From: JANXQG01 sp963709175
GTDB lineage: Bacteria; Planctomycetota; Planctomycetia; Pirellulales; Thermoguttaceae
Assembly: GCA_963709175.1 (NCBI GenBank)
Contig: CAVPVK010000011.1
Span: 496,001 to 560,000, forward strand
DNA: 64,000 bases
Direction: 5' to 3'
Part shown: positions 22,357-30,625 of the stretch, piece by piece
Position numbering within the stretch: the first letter of the stretch is position 1
How the letters are laid out: every line of letters starts with the position of its first letter
Notes under the pieces: model-generated
Database searches by the model: none
What the model was told of the DNA's origin: nothing
The model's input: the letters and a program-made list of their open reading frames with translations, nothing else
Program-made: the position numbers and the translations under genes

Positions 22357-23305
22357 ATGCATTCCATTGCTCTCTGCGTAATGATGGTCGGCGGTTGGAT
22401 TTCGCCTGAGACCGATATCGCGACGATCCCTCTCCGCGATGAGTTGTCCACCCCTACTGCAATCCAGGAACAGGAGTGGAGGGAGCGACTCAAGAAGCAC
22501 CCCTTGCCTCGAGTTCCCACGTTGGATGACACTCCGGCAGCCGACAACTATCGTACTGCGGGCGGGTATCGTCCTTACGGTTTTCAAAATAACCAGCAGG
22601 GTCAATCCAATCTCGCAATGCCTACTGCGCCAACCGATACGTCGGGGCAGAACGTGGGAGTGAATCCGACCGGCGGCATTTCTCCAGGCGGCATTTCTCA
22701 GCAGGGTGGCGTGTCTCAGCCAGGCGGTGGATATCAGTCAGGCGGTGCATATCAGCCGGGCGGTGCATATCAGCCAGGGGGCATCCAGAAAAATGATCGT
22801 TACGGAAATATGTCGCTGGCGGGGGCGCCCGTCTATGGACCTAGTGGTGCGGCGCTCGTCCCGCCGACGGCCATAGCCCCACCCAACGTAAACAACGTTA
22901 TTGCCAACACCACGGTGGGTAATCTCATGGCCCGCTATGGGTTGCAAGACAATGGCCCCGTGGCGGGCATGGGGGGAAATGCCGGGTATTCCAAGCCTTT
23001 TTCGGGCTACACGCCGCCCAACGGATATAGCCCATGGATGGGGCTTTACCAGCCTACCAACGGGTCTGTTGATCCCTACACAGCCTATGTTCAGCCAGCC
23101 TTGAGCCAACAGAATTTTAACGCCCATGTCAGCGAGCAAATCCAGGGCGTACGGCCGATGATGCCGGGCTACGGCGCCGCCGGCCGGCGTCGAGGTAAAT
23201 GCGGGCGGGAACGGTTTGGTGAATCCTAGCCAGTTCCTTAACTACGGCAGCTATTATCCGACGAACTCCTTGCCCCCAGCCAATTACGGCTATCCGACAC
23301 GATAG
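22357..23305 (+). CDS. Secreted Gly/Pro/Gln/Tyr-rich repeat protein, one frameshift near the end
   Basis: The protein starts at ATG 22357 with a short hydrophobic segment (IALCVMMVGGWISP) that may be a signal sequence. The middle has repeats of the form QPGGAYQPGGAY and SPGGISQQGGVSQPGG (about residues 105-146). A conserved-looking block follows (NTTVGNLMARYGLQDNGPV, FSGYTPPNGYSPWMGLYQP). The first frame ends at 23229, but the natural composition continues in the next frame from about 23185: AGVEVNAGGNGLVNPSQFLN, YYPTNSLPPANYGYPTR, to TAG 23305, so one base is extra or missing. It converges with a polysaccharide-export pair. The repeats suggest a structural envelope or sheath role; this is inferred. 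Confidence 0.7.
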
Positions 23306-23334
23306 CCGGTCGATTCGGGGAGAGTGCAGCCCCT

Positions 23335-24594
23335 TTAGAGGGAATCGTCGGGCGTTCTCAGTCTCGCTGATTGCGTATTGTTCCCCACATAGCGGCCGGG
23401 GTCCAATTGAAACGCCGTTAAGGAAGCGGAAGTGGAGAATAGGTAGAGTCGCCCGCGCCAGACCGCGGAATGGTTGACGCTGCCGGGCACGTTGCGGCTT
23501 GCTTCCAGGGCCAAGACGATGTCCACACCGCCTCGAACCGGGGCATATTTCTGCGGGGCCGCTTGAAACCGCTTGAGCGCCTCCTCGCTGGAGAACTGGA
23601 AGATCTGCCCTTCGTAGATCGTCTGAAAGTCGGCGTTTCCGGCCACCCAGCGGTCTCTCTCGCAAAGCTCGACTGGGCAAAATCCTTGTAGGGCGTAGCG
23701 AAGCGGATTTCCGCTAGTCGTCATCCGTTGCTCATAACTAGCGCTGCGGAGGCGGTTTTCGCCAACTCTTTCCGGCTCTAACGAAGCATTCCAGTTGGCC
23801 TGCATCGGCAATGCCGGGCTGCAATTGGTCGCATCACCGGCAACGCCTTCCGCCTCGGGCGCGGCAAGCGATGCGCCTTTTACTGGTGCAGAGGGCATTA
23901 GAATATCGGGCTTCGAATCTGGCAATGGCGCCGTCGGGTTTGTGTCGGGTGGCGGGGAGATCGGCTTCGCCGGTGTGGGGGGCAACTCCGGTGATTTTGG
24001 GGGCTCGACGCCCGGAATCGTGATCGGCGCCGGGCTTGTTGCGTCCGCTGCTCGCTTCGGGGTTGTGGGAGTGGGACTAGGCAGTTCATTGGGCGTAAGG
24101 GACGGCGTCACACTAGCTCCAGGCTTCGGCTCCGCAGATGGCTTGCGCTTCTCGGGTTCCAACCCTTCCGGGAGAACGTTCATTCCCGGCACCCCTGGGA
24201 TGCCGAAGTTCGTTCCCCCCGGCACACTGGGAGTGGTTGGTGTAGGTCCCGTTGGCAGTGCGGACGTTCCGCCCGAAGTCCCGCCCGGAAGGGCTGGCCG
24301 CGAGGGGAGTTCCGCGGCCGGAAGTCGCACCTCCGGCGTCGGCGCCGGAGTGGGTATGAGAGAGCCGCCAATTGTTTTGGCATCACTCTCTGCGGGGCGG
24401 GGCTGACATGGCCATCGCCGCCAGTTCGTGTCGTTGTATCCAAATGTAAGTATGTTGACTTTGCAATTGGGCTTGGGTGGGCAAGACGGCCTGACCTCAT
24501 ACGACTGGGGCAATCCCGTCGCTGGCCACAACAGGCAAATCCCGATGGCGGCGATGACGTTCAACTTGGTGATGCTGGGTGACGATTTCTTCAT
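23335..24594 (-). CDS. Secreted Pro-rich protein with C-terminal YHS-like repeats
   Basis: The 419-residue protein has a signal peptide (LNVIAAIGICLLWPATGLPQ) and a Cys-containing block (SCPPKPNCKVNILTFGYNDT, NWRRWPCQP). Residues 75-265 are a long Pro/Thr/Gly linker. The C-terminal 140 residues hold two YHS-like units: ALQGFCPVELCERDRWVAGN with IYEGQIFQFSSEEALKRFQA and PQKYAPVRGG, then SAVWRGRLYLFSTSASLTAF with PGRYVGN. YHS domains often bind metals; here two Cys lie in the first unit. Its start lies two bases after the stop of the upstream Wza-like gene, so the two form an operon and probably act together in polysaccharide export or envelope assembly. Confidence 0.8.
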   Translation of the reverse strand: MKKSSPSITKLNVIAAIGICLLWPATGLPQSYEVRPSCPPKPNCKVNILTFGYNDTNWRRWPCQPRPAESDAKTIGGSLIPTPAPTPEVRLPAAELPSRPALPGGTSGGTSALPTGPTPTTPSVPGGTNFGIPGVPGMNVLPEGLEPEKRKPSAEPKPGASVTPSLTPNELPSPTPTTPKRAADATSPAPITIPGVEPPKSPELPPTPAKPISPPPDTNPTAPLPDSKPDILMPSAPVKGASLAAPEAEGVAGDATNCSPALPMQANWNASLEPERVGENRLRSASYEQRMTTSGNPLRYALQGFCPVELCERDRWVAGNADFQTIYEGQIFQFSSEEALKRFQAAPQKYAPVRGGVDIVLALEASRNVPGSVNHSAVWRGRLYLFSTSASLTAFQLDPGRYVGNNTQSARLRTPDDSL

Positions 24595-24596
24595 GC

Positions 24597-25667
24597 CTAG
24601 AATCCATTGCGGTTGCGGTTATAGTTCCGGCCCAGTTGCTGGTAACCCTGGATCGTCGAGTTGCTCAGCGAGGCGATGCCGGCGAGGCGCTCGATCGGCG
24701 CGGTAACCTTAGTGAGAATGTTGGTAAAGGTTGTCATCTCGTCCTCGGCCACGTAAATGCGGTCGCCCGGCAGAATCTGGTAGTTCGTCGCCGTTTGGGC
24801 CCCTTGGGTAATGGCATACCAGTCGATGGGCAATATCTGCTGGCAGCCGAAATTGTGCGGTGCCGGCCGGGCGATCCAGATCTTGGTGCTCGATACCTGC
24901 GACAGCCCGCCGACTTGAGACAAGGCGTCAAGCACCGTATCGTTGCCGGTCACTGGCAGCCGACGGACGCTATCTCCTAAGCCCGACCCTTGAGTAATGA
25001 TGTAGTATACCTTGCTGTTGAATGCCACTACGTCGACCGATAATTCGGGCGAGTCGAGAAACTGAGTCAGGTGTTTCTGGATAGCGATACGAGCTTCGGT
25101 AACCGTCATGCCGGCAATGCAGACCACGCCGTACTGCCGGAGGTTGATCGTTCCGTCGGAAGCGACCAGATATTGTCCGCTTACCGGCTGTGCCCCCGAC
25201 ACACGCGAGAGTTGTACGCTGGCGGCTGGTTCCCGGAGCCACTGGGAAAGCCACTTGTTCAAAGTCCCGCGGATCTCGTCGATGGTCATGCCAGCCACTC
25301 GCACCGAGCCGTATACCGGCCCCAGGTTGATTGTGCCTTCCGCTTCAACCATGTAGTAATTGTCAATCGGCTGTTCCGGCGGAGTGTTGGCACGGATCTG
25401 CAGCACATCGAAGACCTCGGCCCGATAGGGCGGCCGGGGGATAATTTTGAGCATTTCGATCTGGATGATATCTGGCGGCTCGATGCGGTATGCCGGCAAC
25501 GACACCATCGTTTGCTCCCGCCCCGCCTGGCAAGATTCGGGGAGCGGCGGTTCAATTTTGGGATCGAAGGGGTTTATGGTAGCGCAACCGGCCAGCAACA
25601 GCGCGGCAAGCCAGGCGGCCATAAAAACCGATCTGGCAGGGCAGACGTATGGGTTACTACTGGGCAT
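24597..25667 (-). CDS. Polysaccharide biosynthesis/export lipoprotein (Wza-like, SLBB domains)
   Basis: The 356-residue protein has a lipobox AALLLAGC with Cys28, so it is probably anchored to the outer membrane. Poly_export domain motifs follow (YRIEPPDIIQIEML, YYMVEAEGTINLGPVYGSVR, VAGMTIDEIRGTLNKWL), then a second beta unit (QYLVASDGTINLRQYGVVCI, AGMTVTEARIAIQKHL) and an SLBB-like unit (VYYIITQGSGLGDSV, VLDALSQVGGL, ILPGDRIYVAEDE). It is the first gene of a two-gene unit with the YHS-like protein. The inner-membrane partner (Wzc) and glycosyltransferases are not next to it. Confidence 0.9.
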   Translation of the reverse strand: MPSSNPYVCPARSVFMAAWLAALLLAGCATINPFDPKIEPPLPESCQAGREQTMVSLPAYRIEPPDIIQIEMLKIIPRPPYRAEVFDVLQIRANTPPEQPIDNYYMVEAEGTINLGPVYGSVRVAGMTIDEIRGTLNKWLSQWLREPAASVQLSRVSGAQPVSGQYLVASDGTINLRQYGVVCIAGMTVTEARIAIQKHLTQFLDSPELSVDVVAFNSKVYYIITQGSGLGDSVRRLPVTGNDTVLDALSQVGGLSQVSSTKIWIARPAPHNFGCQQILPIDWYAITQGAQTATNYQILPGDRIYVAEDEMTTFTNILTKVTAPIERLAGIASLSNSTIQGYQQLGRNYNRNRNGF

Positions 25668-25964
25668 GACCGGAACCTGTGGGGTGCAGGATTTTTGCGT
25701 CTAGGCAATCCTGGTAGTATAAGACGACTTTATCGGCAACTTCGACGCATGCAGTGCCGTTAAAGTCTTCCTAAACCGTGCAGTCGGAATAATCGGCAAA
25801 CTCACCACGGTTCTTTGCCTTGTTTTCAAGAAACACCAAAAGAAGTAGCCGCCCGCAGGAGAGAAACCCTTCCTATGGGCGGCTAGAATCAGAAGAAGAT
25901 TGCCAGAAAAGCCTAGTCTATGGGCCGATTAGGGCAACCTAATAGTATTGGTCTGTGAAATCGA
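25668..25964. other. Intergenic region upstream of the wza-like gene
   Basis: No gene is seen. It lies upstream of the wza-like gene and downstream of a DUF1559 gene, both on the minus strand. It contains the hairpin at 25846-25885. A promoter for the export operon is expected between 25670 and 25840 but no strong consensus was found. Confidence 0.4.
25846..25885 (-). terminator. Hairpin downstream of the DUF1559 gene
   Basis: TAGCCGCCC (25846-25854) and GGGCGGCTA (25877-25885) form a perfect 9-bp stem with a 22-base loop. On the minus strand it is followed by CTTCTTTTGGTG, a T-rich tail, 80 bp past the DUF1559 stop, so it is a plausible intrinsic terminator of that gene. Confidence 0.5.
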
Positions 25965-26933
25965 TTACATGCCGGTCTGGCCTTCGTCGGCCGGCGGTTC
26001 GCTACCATTCTTGCTCCCCTCGGGTGTCACCAGGATTTGATACACAGTGACGGAACTGCTGCCCGTGGCGTAATTCAGCCCCACGTCGTCTCGGAGAAAG
26101 CCGCCGTGGCTGTCGAAGAAGATTACATTCGCTCCACCACTATGACCGGAGCTGATATTCGCCGTCATCGGATTGCCGTTGTATTGGGTGAATCCAGTTC
26201 CGCCATAACCGCTGCCGTATACTGTGGCAAAACTGGTCAAAGCCGTGGCGTAGACATTTCCAGTGATCGGGAATCCGAACGTCTGGGCAAGCTGCGTGTT
26301 AATGGTGGTTCCAGAGACATCGTACCAATTGTGGGCCTTGGCCAGGGCGCCCGCAGCGGCCGCTGCGGTGGGCGGAGCAATAGTGTTCTCACCCAGCATG
26401 AGGGTATTCCCCGTGCCATCGTTGCTGGAGACATAGTCCTTGGTTTGCGGCGCCAAAGCGGCACTGCCCGTGGGGCTCATCGAGTAGGCATACTGATCGC
26501 GGATCACCAGCCCATTGGCAATATACGAGCTTGGCCCCACCCCGGAGAAGGTGGGCGGAGGATCGCTGGGACAGGAGAAGAGCTTCAAGGCGGTTCCCGT
26601 ATAGGCTCCGCCCTTCTTGACCAAAGTCCACAAGTCCGTTCGATCCAGGTTGGGCAGTAGCATGGTCGGCCAGGAGACGGGGCTTGAGTTTCCAATCACC
26701 GTGTTCCGCCAACCGGGAAACGCCCCGTGGGTGCTTTCAAAGCCAAGCAGGGCCACGGCAATCTCCTTTTCATTATTCAAGCAACTTGCCCGGCGGGCCT
26801 GCTCCCGCGCCGCGGAAATCGCCGGCATGAGCAATGCCATCAACATGCCAATGATGGTAATTACCACCAACAACTCCACCAGCGTAAAGGCCGAGCGAGC
26901 CATTCCAAATCGAGCCATTCTCTGCCGTTCCAT
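25965..26933 (-). CDS. DUF1559 protein with type II pseudopilin N-terminus
   Basis: The start at 26933 is chosen because AAGGAG lies 8 bases upstream and the pilin-like leader follows; the frame is open much further but the extension looks non-coding. The 322-residue product has the leader MARSAFTLVELLVVITIIGM, which prepilin peptidase would cut before Phe (with Ala instead of the usual Gly at -1). The DUF1559 body follows (ARRASCLNNEKEIAVALLGF, VSWPTMLLPNLDRTDLW, FSCPSDPP), ending in the H-x-G motif region SSGHSGGANVIFFDSHGGFL. DUF1559 proteins are hallmark multi-copy proteins of planctomycetes. Function is unknown; the leader suggests export by a pseudopilus system. Confidence 0.92.
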   Translation of the reverse strand: MERQRMARFGMARSAFTLVELLVVITIIGMLMALLMPAISAAREQARRASCLNNEKEIAVALLGFESTHGAFPGWRNTVIGNSSPVSWPTMLLPNLDRTDLWTLVKKGGAYTGTALKLFSCPSDPPPTFSGVGPSSYIANGLVIRDQYAYSMSPTGSAALAPQTKDYVSSNDGTGNTLMLGENTIAPPTAAAAAGALAKAHNWYDVSGTTINTQLAQTFGFPITGNVYATALTSFATVYGSGYGGTGFTQYNGNPMTANISSGHSGGANVIFFDSHGGFLRDDVGLNYATGSSSVTVYQILVTPEGSKNGSEPPADEGQTGM

Positions 26934-27176
26934 GTTCGAACTCCTTCCACCTCTCAAGGTTTTCAATGCCACCGATCCGGCGCCGAATCTGCGGAACAAC
27001 GAGAGGTTCCGCCGGCGCTGCCGCGACACACTCCTTGCCCCTAGGTATTGTCTCAAATTCCGATGGAAAAATCCAGCGTTTCCCCCGAAATTTTTTCCGG
27101 GGACTGGAATTGTTGGCGGTTTTCCACGACAATAAATCCTAGGGGCAGGAAATCTCGTTCCGCTTGCGAAAGGATC
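26934..27176. other. Divergent promoter region between two DUF1559 genes
   Basis: These 243 bp separate divergent start codons. The minus-strand gene has AAGGAG at about 26942-26947. No strong -10/-35 pair was found by eye, and no other gene is seen. Confidence 0.35.
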
Positions 27177-28028
27177 ATGGCCATGCATCGCTCCATCCGC
27201 GGCTTTACTCTGGTCGAGTTGCTTGTCGTCATCACGATCATCGGCATCCTCCTGGCCATGCTCATTCCGGCCGTAAATATGGTCCGGGAAATGAGCCGGC
27301 AATCCACTTGCAGCAATAACCAGCAGCAGATCGCTAAGGCCATTCTCAACTATGAAGTGACCAAGAACCACTTGCCCGGCGTCCTGTCCAAGACCCCTAG
27401 CGGGGTGGTTTATTCCTGGGTAGAGGCAATTACCCCCCAATTGGACAGAAACGACATCTGGGAGATGATCTTGCAGAACAAAATGGCCGGCGCGGTGTCC
27501 GCTGGCCAGACTCCCACTTTGAATATTATGATCTGCCCCAACGATCCCTATCTAACGATTCCCACGGCATCCAACCTACAGGGACTCTTGAGCTACGGCA
27601 TCAACGACGGCTTTTTCGTGGACCACCGTTATAGCCCGCCGCACGATTTGTTGAACAATGTCGTCAATCCCACGACAACGTCGAAGCTCACTACCCGTCC
27701 CGTTGCCGGCGTGGCCGGCTACGCCCGCGGCGCCCCGGTGAGCGGCTCGACGACCATCATGCTCGGAGAGCTCACGGGCGATGGCGGATCGACCTACGCG
27801 CACACGACGGGCCCCTGGACCACCGTCAGTACTACGGCCGCGTCTGCGCCTGCTGGGGCAACCCAGTTGACCTTCCATTGGCCGGTGCAGAACAACACCG
27901 TGGGCGCAGCGATCGCGATTTCACCCGGAATGATGGTCTCCAACCATCCCGGCGTGGTGATCGTCACGTTTTTTGATGGTCACACACAGGCGGTCAAGAA
28001 CGAAACGACCTATCCCAGCACGCTCTGA
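27177..28028 (+). CDS. DUF1559 protein with type II pseudopilin N-terminus
   Basis: The product has 283 residues if translation starts at ATG 27177, or 281 from ATG 27183, which is better spaced from the AAGGA at about 27169. The leader RSIRGFTLVELLVVITIIGI has a Gly before Phe, the normal prepilin peptidase site. The body is shorter than in many relatives: SRQSTCSNNQQQIAKAILNY, WVEAITPQLDRNDIWEMIL, MICPNDPY, and a closing H-x-G-like motif MMVSNHPGVVIVTFFDGHTQ. It is divergent from the other DUF1559 gene, and the two share only the leader and scattered motifs, so they are not a recent duplication. Confidence 0.92.
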   Translation: MAMHRSIRGFTLVELLVVITIIGILLAMLIPAVNMVREMSRQSTCSNNQQQIAKAILNYEVTKNHLPGVLSKTPSGVVYSWVEAITPQLDRNDIWEMILQNKMAGAVSAGQTPTLNIMICPNDPYLTIPTASNLQGLLSYGINDGFFVDHRYSPPHDLLNNVVNPTTTSKLTTRPVAGVAGYARGAPVSGSTTIMLGELTGDGGSTYAHTTGPWTTVSTTAASAPAGATQLTFHWPVQNNTVGAAIAISPGMMVSNHPGVVIVTFFDGHTQAVKNETTYPSTL

Positions 28029-28148
28029 TCGGACTGTGCACGTCCGGCCGACCGTCTGGACACGGTGCCCGAGCCTGACCTGGTCAGCCTGGAATGGCAT
28101 GGAAAGGCTGACGTACGCCGGGACCTCACGCGTGCTTGAATATGAAAA

Positions 28149-28176
28149 AGCCCTGGATCGCCTGCAATCCAGGGCT
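28149..28176 (-). terminator. Intrinsic terminator of the MscS-related gene
   Basis: AGCCCTGGAT (28149-28158) and ATCCAGGGCT (28167-28176) form a perfect 10-bp stem with an 8-base loop. On the minus strand the stem is followed by TTTTCATA, a T tract, 40 bp past the stop of the channel gene. It lies between convergent genes and could also stop transcription from the plus strand. Confidence 0.75.
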
Positions 28177-28215
28177 AGGTCAACATCTGAGATTTGAGAT
28201 CCCGCAACGCAATCG

Positions 28216-29067
28216 CTACCGAACGGCTTCGTTGAGCATCTTGGTGTTGGGCACCGTGTGACGATTGATCAGTCCTTGCTCGTCGGTCTCGATGACTGTG
28301 GCCACCGGCCCCACTTCGCGGACTGTCCCCTGCATGCCGGCGACCTCTACCAAATCGCCCGAGGCCAGTCGCTGGCGGAGGTAGTAGCCGGCAAGGATGC
28401 CAGCCATCACGTCCCGCCCGCCCAATCCGAGGGCCAAACCAAATCCCAGAGCCAGACCACCGCAGATCAATAGGATCATGTTGTTGAGCAACTGGAACTC
28501 AATGCCCAGGTGCTTCAAGGTGAGGATGAAGGTCAAGAGGGCCAGGGTGTAATAACAGCCATTGGCCAGATGCTCAGCATAGGAGATTCCCAACCGGTCG
28601 GTGCTTGTGGCGATCACGCCGCGGAGGAAGGTCGCGGCGAAGAGTCCCACCACGACGATCACCGTGGCCACTAGCAGGTTGGGGATGTATTGAGCCACGC
28701 TGCTCATGGCAGTGGAGACCTCCGTCAGCCCGAGAATGTTGAACGCCGCCATGAAGAACACGCAGATCAAGAGCCAGAATCCGATCGTGCCCAGGATGGT
28801 CGGCACGTTCCGCTCGACGCCCATGTGCTGCATTGACTGTGCCAGTCCGCTTCGCTCGGCGGCGATCTGTAGCCCCAGCTTTTCGCTGACCTTGGTGAGT
28901 ACCTTTCCCGCCAGACGAGCGATGAGGTAGCCCACTACCACCACTACGATCGCCGCTACAATCTTCGGTCCGTACAAGATGACCTGGTCGACGGCCTGCT
29001 GGAAGCTGCCCTGCAGGGAGGTCTTGGTCGAGTTGAAAATTTCGGAAGTGCTTTGTGCCATCAACAT
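28216..29067 (-). CDS. Mechanosensitive ion channel, MscS-related (TM_helix repeat type)
   Basis: The 283-residue protein starts at ATG 29067 with AAGGAA upstream. Two conserved TM-helix units are seen: IVAAIVVVVVGYLIARLAGK with GFWLLICVFFMAAFNILGL, and YIPNLLVATVIVVVGLFAAT. Two further hydrophobic segments follow, the second with the pore-like Gly/Ala pattern GGLALGFGLALGLGGRD. The C-terminal beta part carries SGDLVEVAGMQGTVREVGPV and VPNTKMLNEAV, which is the MscS beta domain sequence. It would release solutes under hypo-osmotic shock. It is monocistronic, with a good terminator 40 bp downstream. Confidence 0.88.
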   Translation of the reverse strand: MLMAQSTSEIFNSTKTSLQGSFQQAVDQVILYGPKIVAAIVVVVVGYLIARLAGKVLTKVSEKLGLQIAAERSGLAQSMQHMGVERNVPTILGTIGFWLLICVFFMAAFNILGLTEVSTAMSSVAQYIPNLLVATVIVVVGLFAATFLRGVIATSTDRLGISYAEHLANGCYYTLALLTFILTLKHLGIEFQLLNNMILLICGGLALGFGLALGLGGRDVMAGILAGYYLRQRLASGDLVEVAGMQGTVREVGPVATVIETDEQGLINRHTVPNTKMLNEAVR

Positions 29068-29392
29068 GAATCTGTTCCTTTCGCCTGATAGGTCTTGGGT
29101 CTTAGCCGTAGAAATCGGCCGTATAAAAGCTCAGATGCCGGAGGGGCAAGACGCGTCACAAGGAATTTCCAGAAATCGTCTCGGGAAACAGTAGCGATTA
29201 TGCGGGTGGCGCCGCAGTGAGCATGTACCCGCGGTCGTGGTCGTGATCGGACCGACAACTTTGCCGCAGGGCGGCTATCTGCCGTTGACTCTTCAGGCCC
29301 GAATCGGTAATTTTCCCAACCGCCGCACGATTGCCTGGCAAGGAAGCCTGTCGCACAGCGGCCGATTCTGGTCATTCCACGGGGCAGCCACG
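29068..29392. other. Intergenic region between divergent mscS-like and degT-like genes
   Basis: These 325 bp hold no convincing gene. The frame of the downstream aminotransferase is open back to a GTG at 29237, but the added 52 residues (low complexity, basic) do not look conserved, so it is treated as upstream sequence. Confidence 0.4.
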
Positions 29393-30619
29393 ATGAATTC
29401 CGCGAATAATGGGCAAGGAAGCCACAGCACCGCGATCCAGGGCGTACCACTCTTGGACCTGGCAAGGGCGCATTCAGGACTGCGGGCGGAGATGCTCGCG
29501 GCCCTGGGACGGGTCTGCGACAGCGGCGGATTCGTACTTGGCGCCGAAGTCACCCAACTCGAGCAGCAACTGGCGGCCTATTGCCAAGCGAAGCACGCCA
29601 TCGCTTGCGCCTCTGGCAGCGACGCCCTGCTGCTGGCACTGATGGCCCTGGACATTTCCGCCGGCGACGAGGTGATCCTGCCCAGCTTTACCTTCTTTGC
29701 CACGGCCAGTGCAGTCACCCGACTTGGAGCCCGGCCAGTCTTTGCCGACATCGACCCGCAGACATTCAACATCGATTCGCAACATGTCGCCTCGCTGGTC
29801 ACACGGGCGACGAAGGCGATCATCCCCGTTCACTTATTCGGCCAGGCGGTCGACACGGTGGCCCTGGCAAAGATCGCTCGGCCTCAGGGCATCGCCCTCG
29901 TGGAGGACGCCGCCCAGGCCATTGGCGCCGAGAACCAGGGTCGCCGCGTTGGATCGATCGGGACAATCGGCTGTTTCAGTTTCTACCCCACGAAGAACCT
30001 AGGCGGGGCGGGCGACGGCGGTATGTTGACCACGCAATCCGACGACCTGGCCGACCGCCTGCGGCTGCTTCGTGGCCACGGCATGCGGCCGCGTTACTAC
30101 CATTCGTGCATCGGCATCAACAGCCGACTGGATTCGTTTCAGGCCGCGGTGCTCAACGTCAAAATGCCCTTCCTGGACCATTGGACGTTCCTGCGGCAAA
30201 CCAACGCCGACCGCTATTCGGAACTCTTCATCGAGGCCGGATTGCACCGCACTCTCGTGTTGCCACAGGCCCAACCGGGCATGCGGCACGTCTGGAACCA
30301 ATATGTAATCCGCGTGCCTCAGGGCCTGCGGACACCGCTCCGCGAGGCCCTGGCTGAGGCCCGCATCGGAACCGAAATCTACTACCCGCTGGGCCTTCAC
30401 CAGCAAGAGTGCTTCCGCTACTTGGGCTACCAGCCCAACGACCTGCCCGAAACGCGTCGCGCAGCCGACGAGGTGCTGGCCCTGCCGATTTTCCCCGAAT
30501 TGCGGGCGGAAGAACAGAAGCACGTAGTGGAGCAGATCGCGGCCTTCTTTGCCAGGCGCAGCGGCGGCCACTCCATTCAGCGGCCGAAATTCCTTACGCG
30601 CCGGGAAGCGGTCGAGTGA
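29393..30619 (+). CDS. DegT/DnrJ/EryC1/StrS family aminotransferase
   Basis: The 408-residue PLP enzyme starts at ATG 29393; VPLLDLARAHSGLRAEM is the usual N-terminal block. Substrate/PLP motifs are seen: ACASGSDALLLALMALDI, GDEVILPSFTFFATASAVTR, ALVEDAAQAIGA, and FSFYPTKNLGG with the Schiff-base lysine at about residue 201. The C-terminal part ends with RIGTEIYYPLGLHQQECFRY. Members aminate keto-sugars for surface polysaccharides. The neighbours (leuS convergent, MscS divergent) do not define a pathway. It ends 6 bp before the leuS stop on the other strand. Confidence 0.93.
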   Translation: MNSANNGQGSHSTAIQGVPLLDLARAHSGLRAEMLAALGRVCDSGGFVLGAEVTQLEQQLAAYCQAKHAIACASGSDALLLALMALDISAGDEVILPSFTFFATASAVTRLGARPVFADIDPQTFNIDSQHVASLVTRATKAIIPVHLFGQAVDTVALAKIARPQGIALVEDAAQAIGAENQGRRVGSIGTIGCFSFYPTKNLGGAGDGGMLTTQSDDLADRLRLLRGHGMRPRYYHSCIGINSRLDSFQAAVLNVKMPFLDHWTFLRQTNADRYSELFIEAGLHRTLVLPQAQPGMRHVWNQYVIRVPQGLRTPLREALAEARIGTEIYYPLGLHQQECFRYLGYQPNDLPETRRAADEVLALPIFPELRAEEQKHVVEQIAAFFARRSGGHSIQRPKFLTRREAVE

Positions 30620-30625
30620 AGGGCC

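Noticed and set aside
25965..27440. DUF1559 frame read as a 491-residue protein
   Set aside because: The first 169 codons have no family resemblance; AAGGAG and the pilin leader mark the start at 26933.
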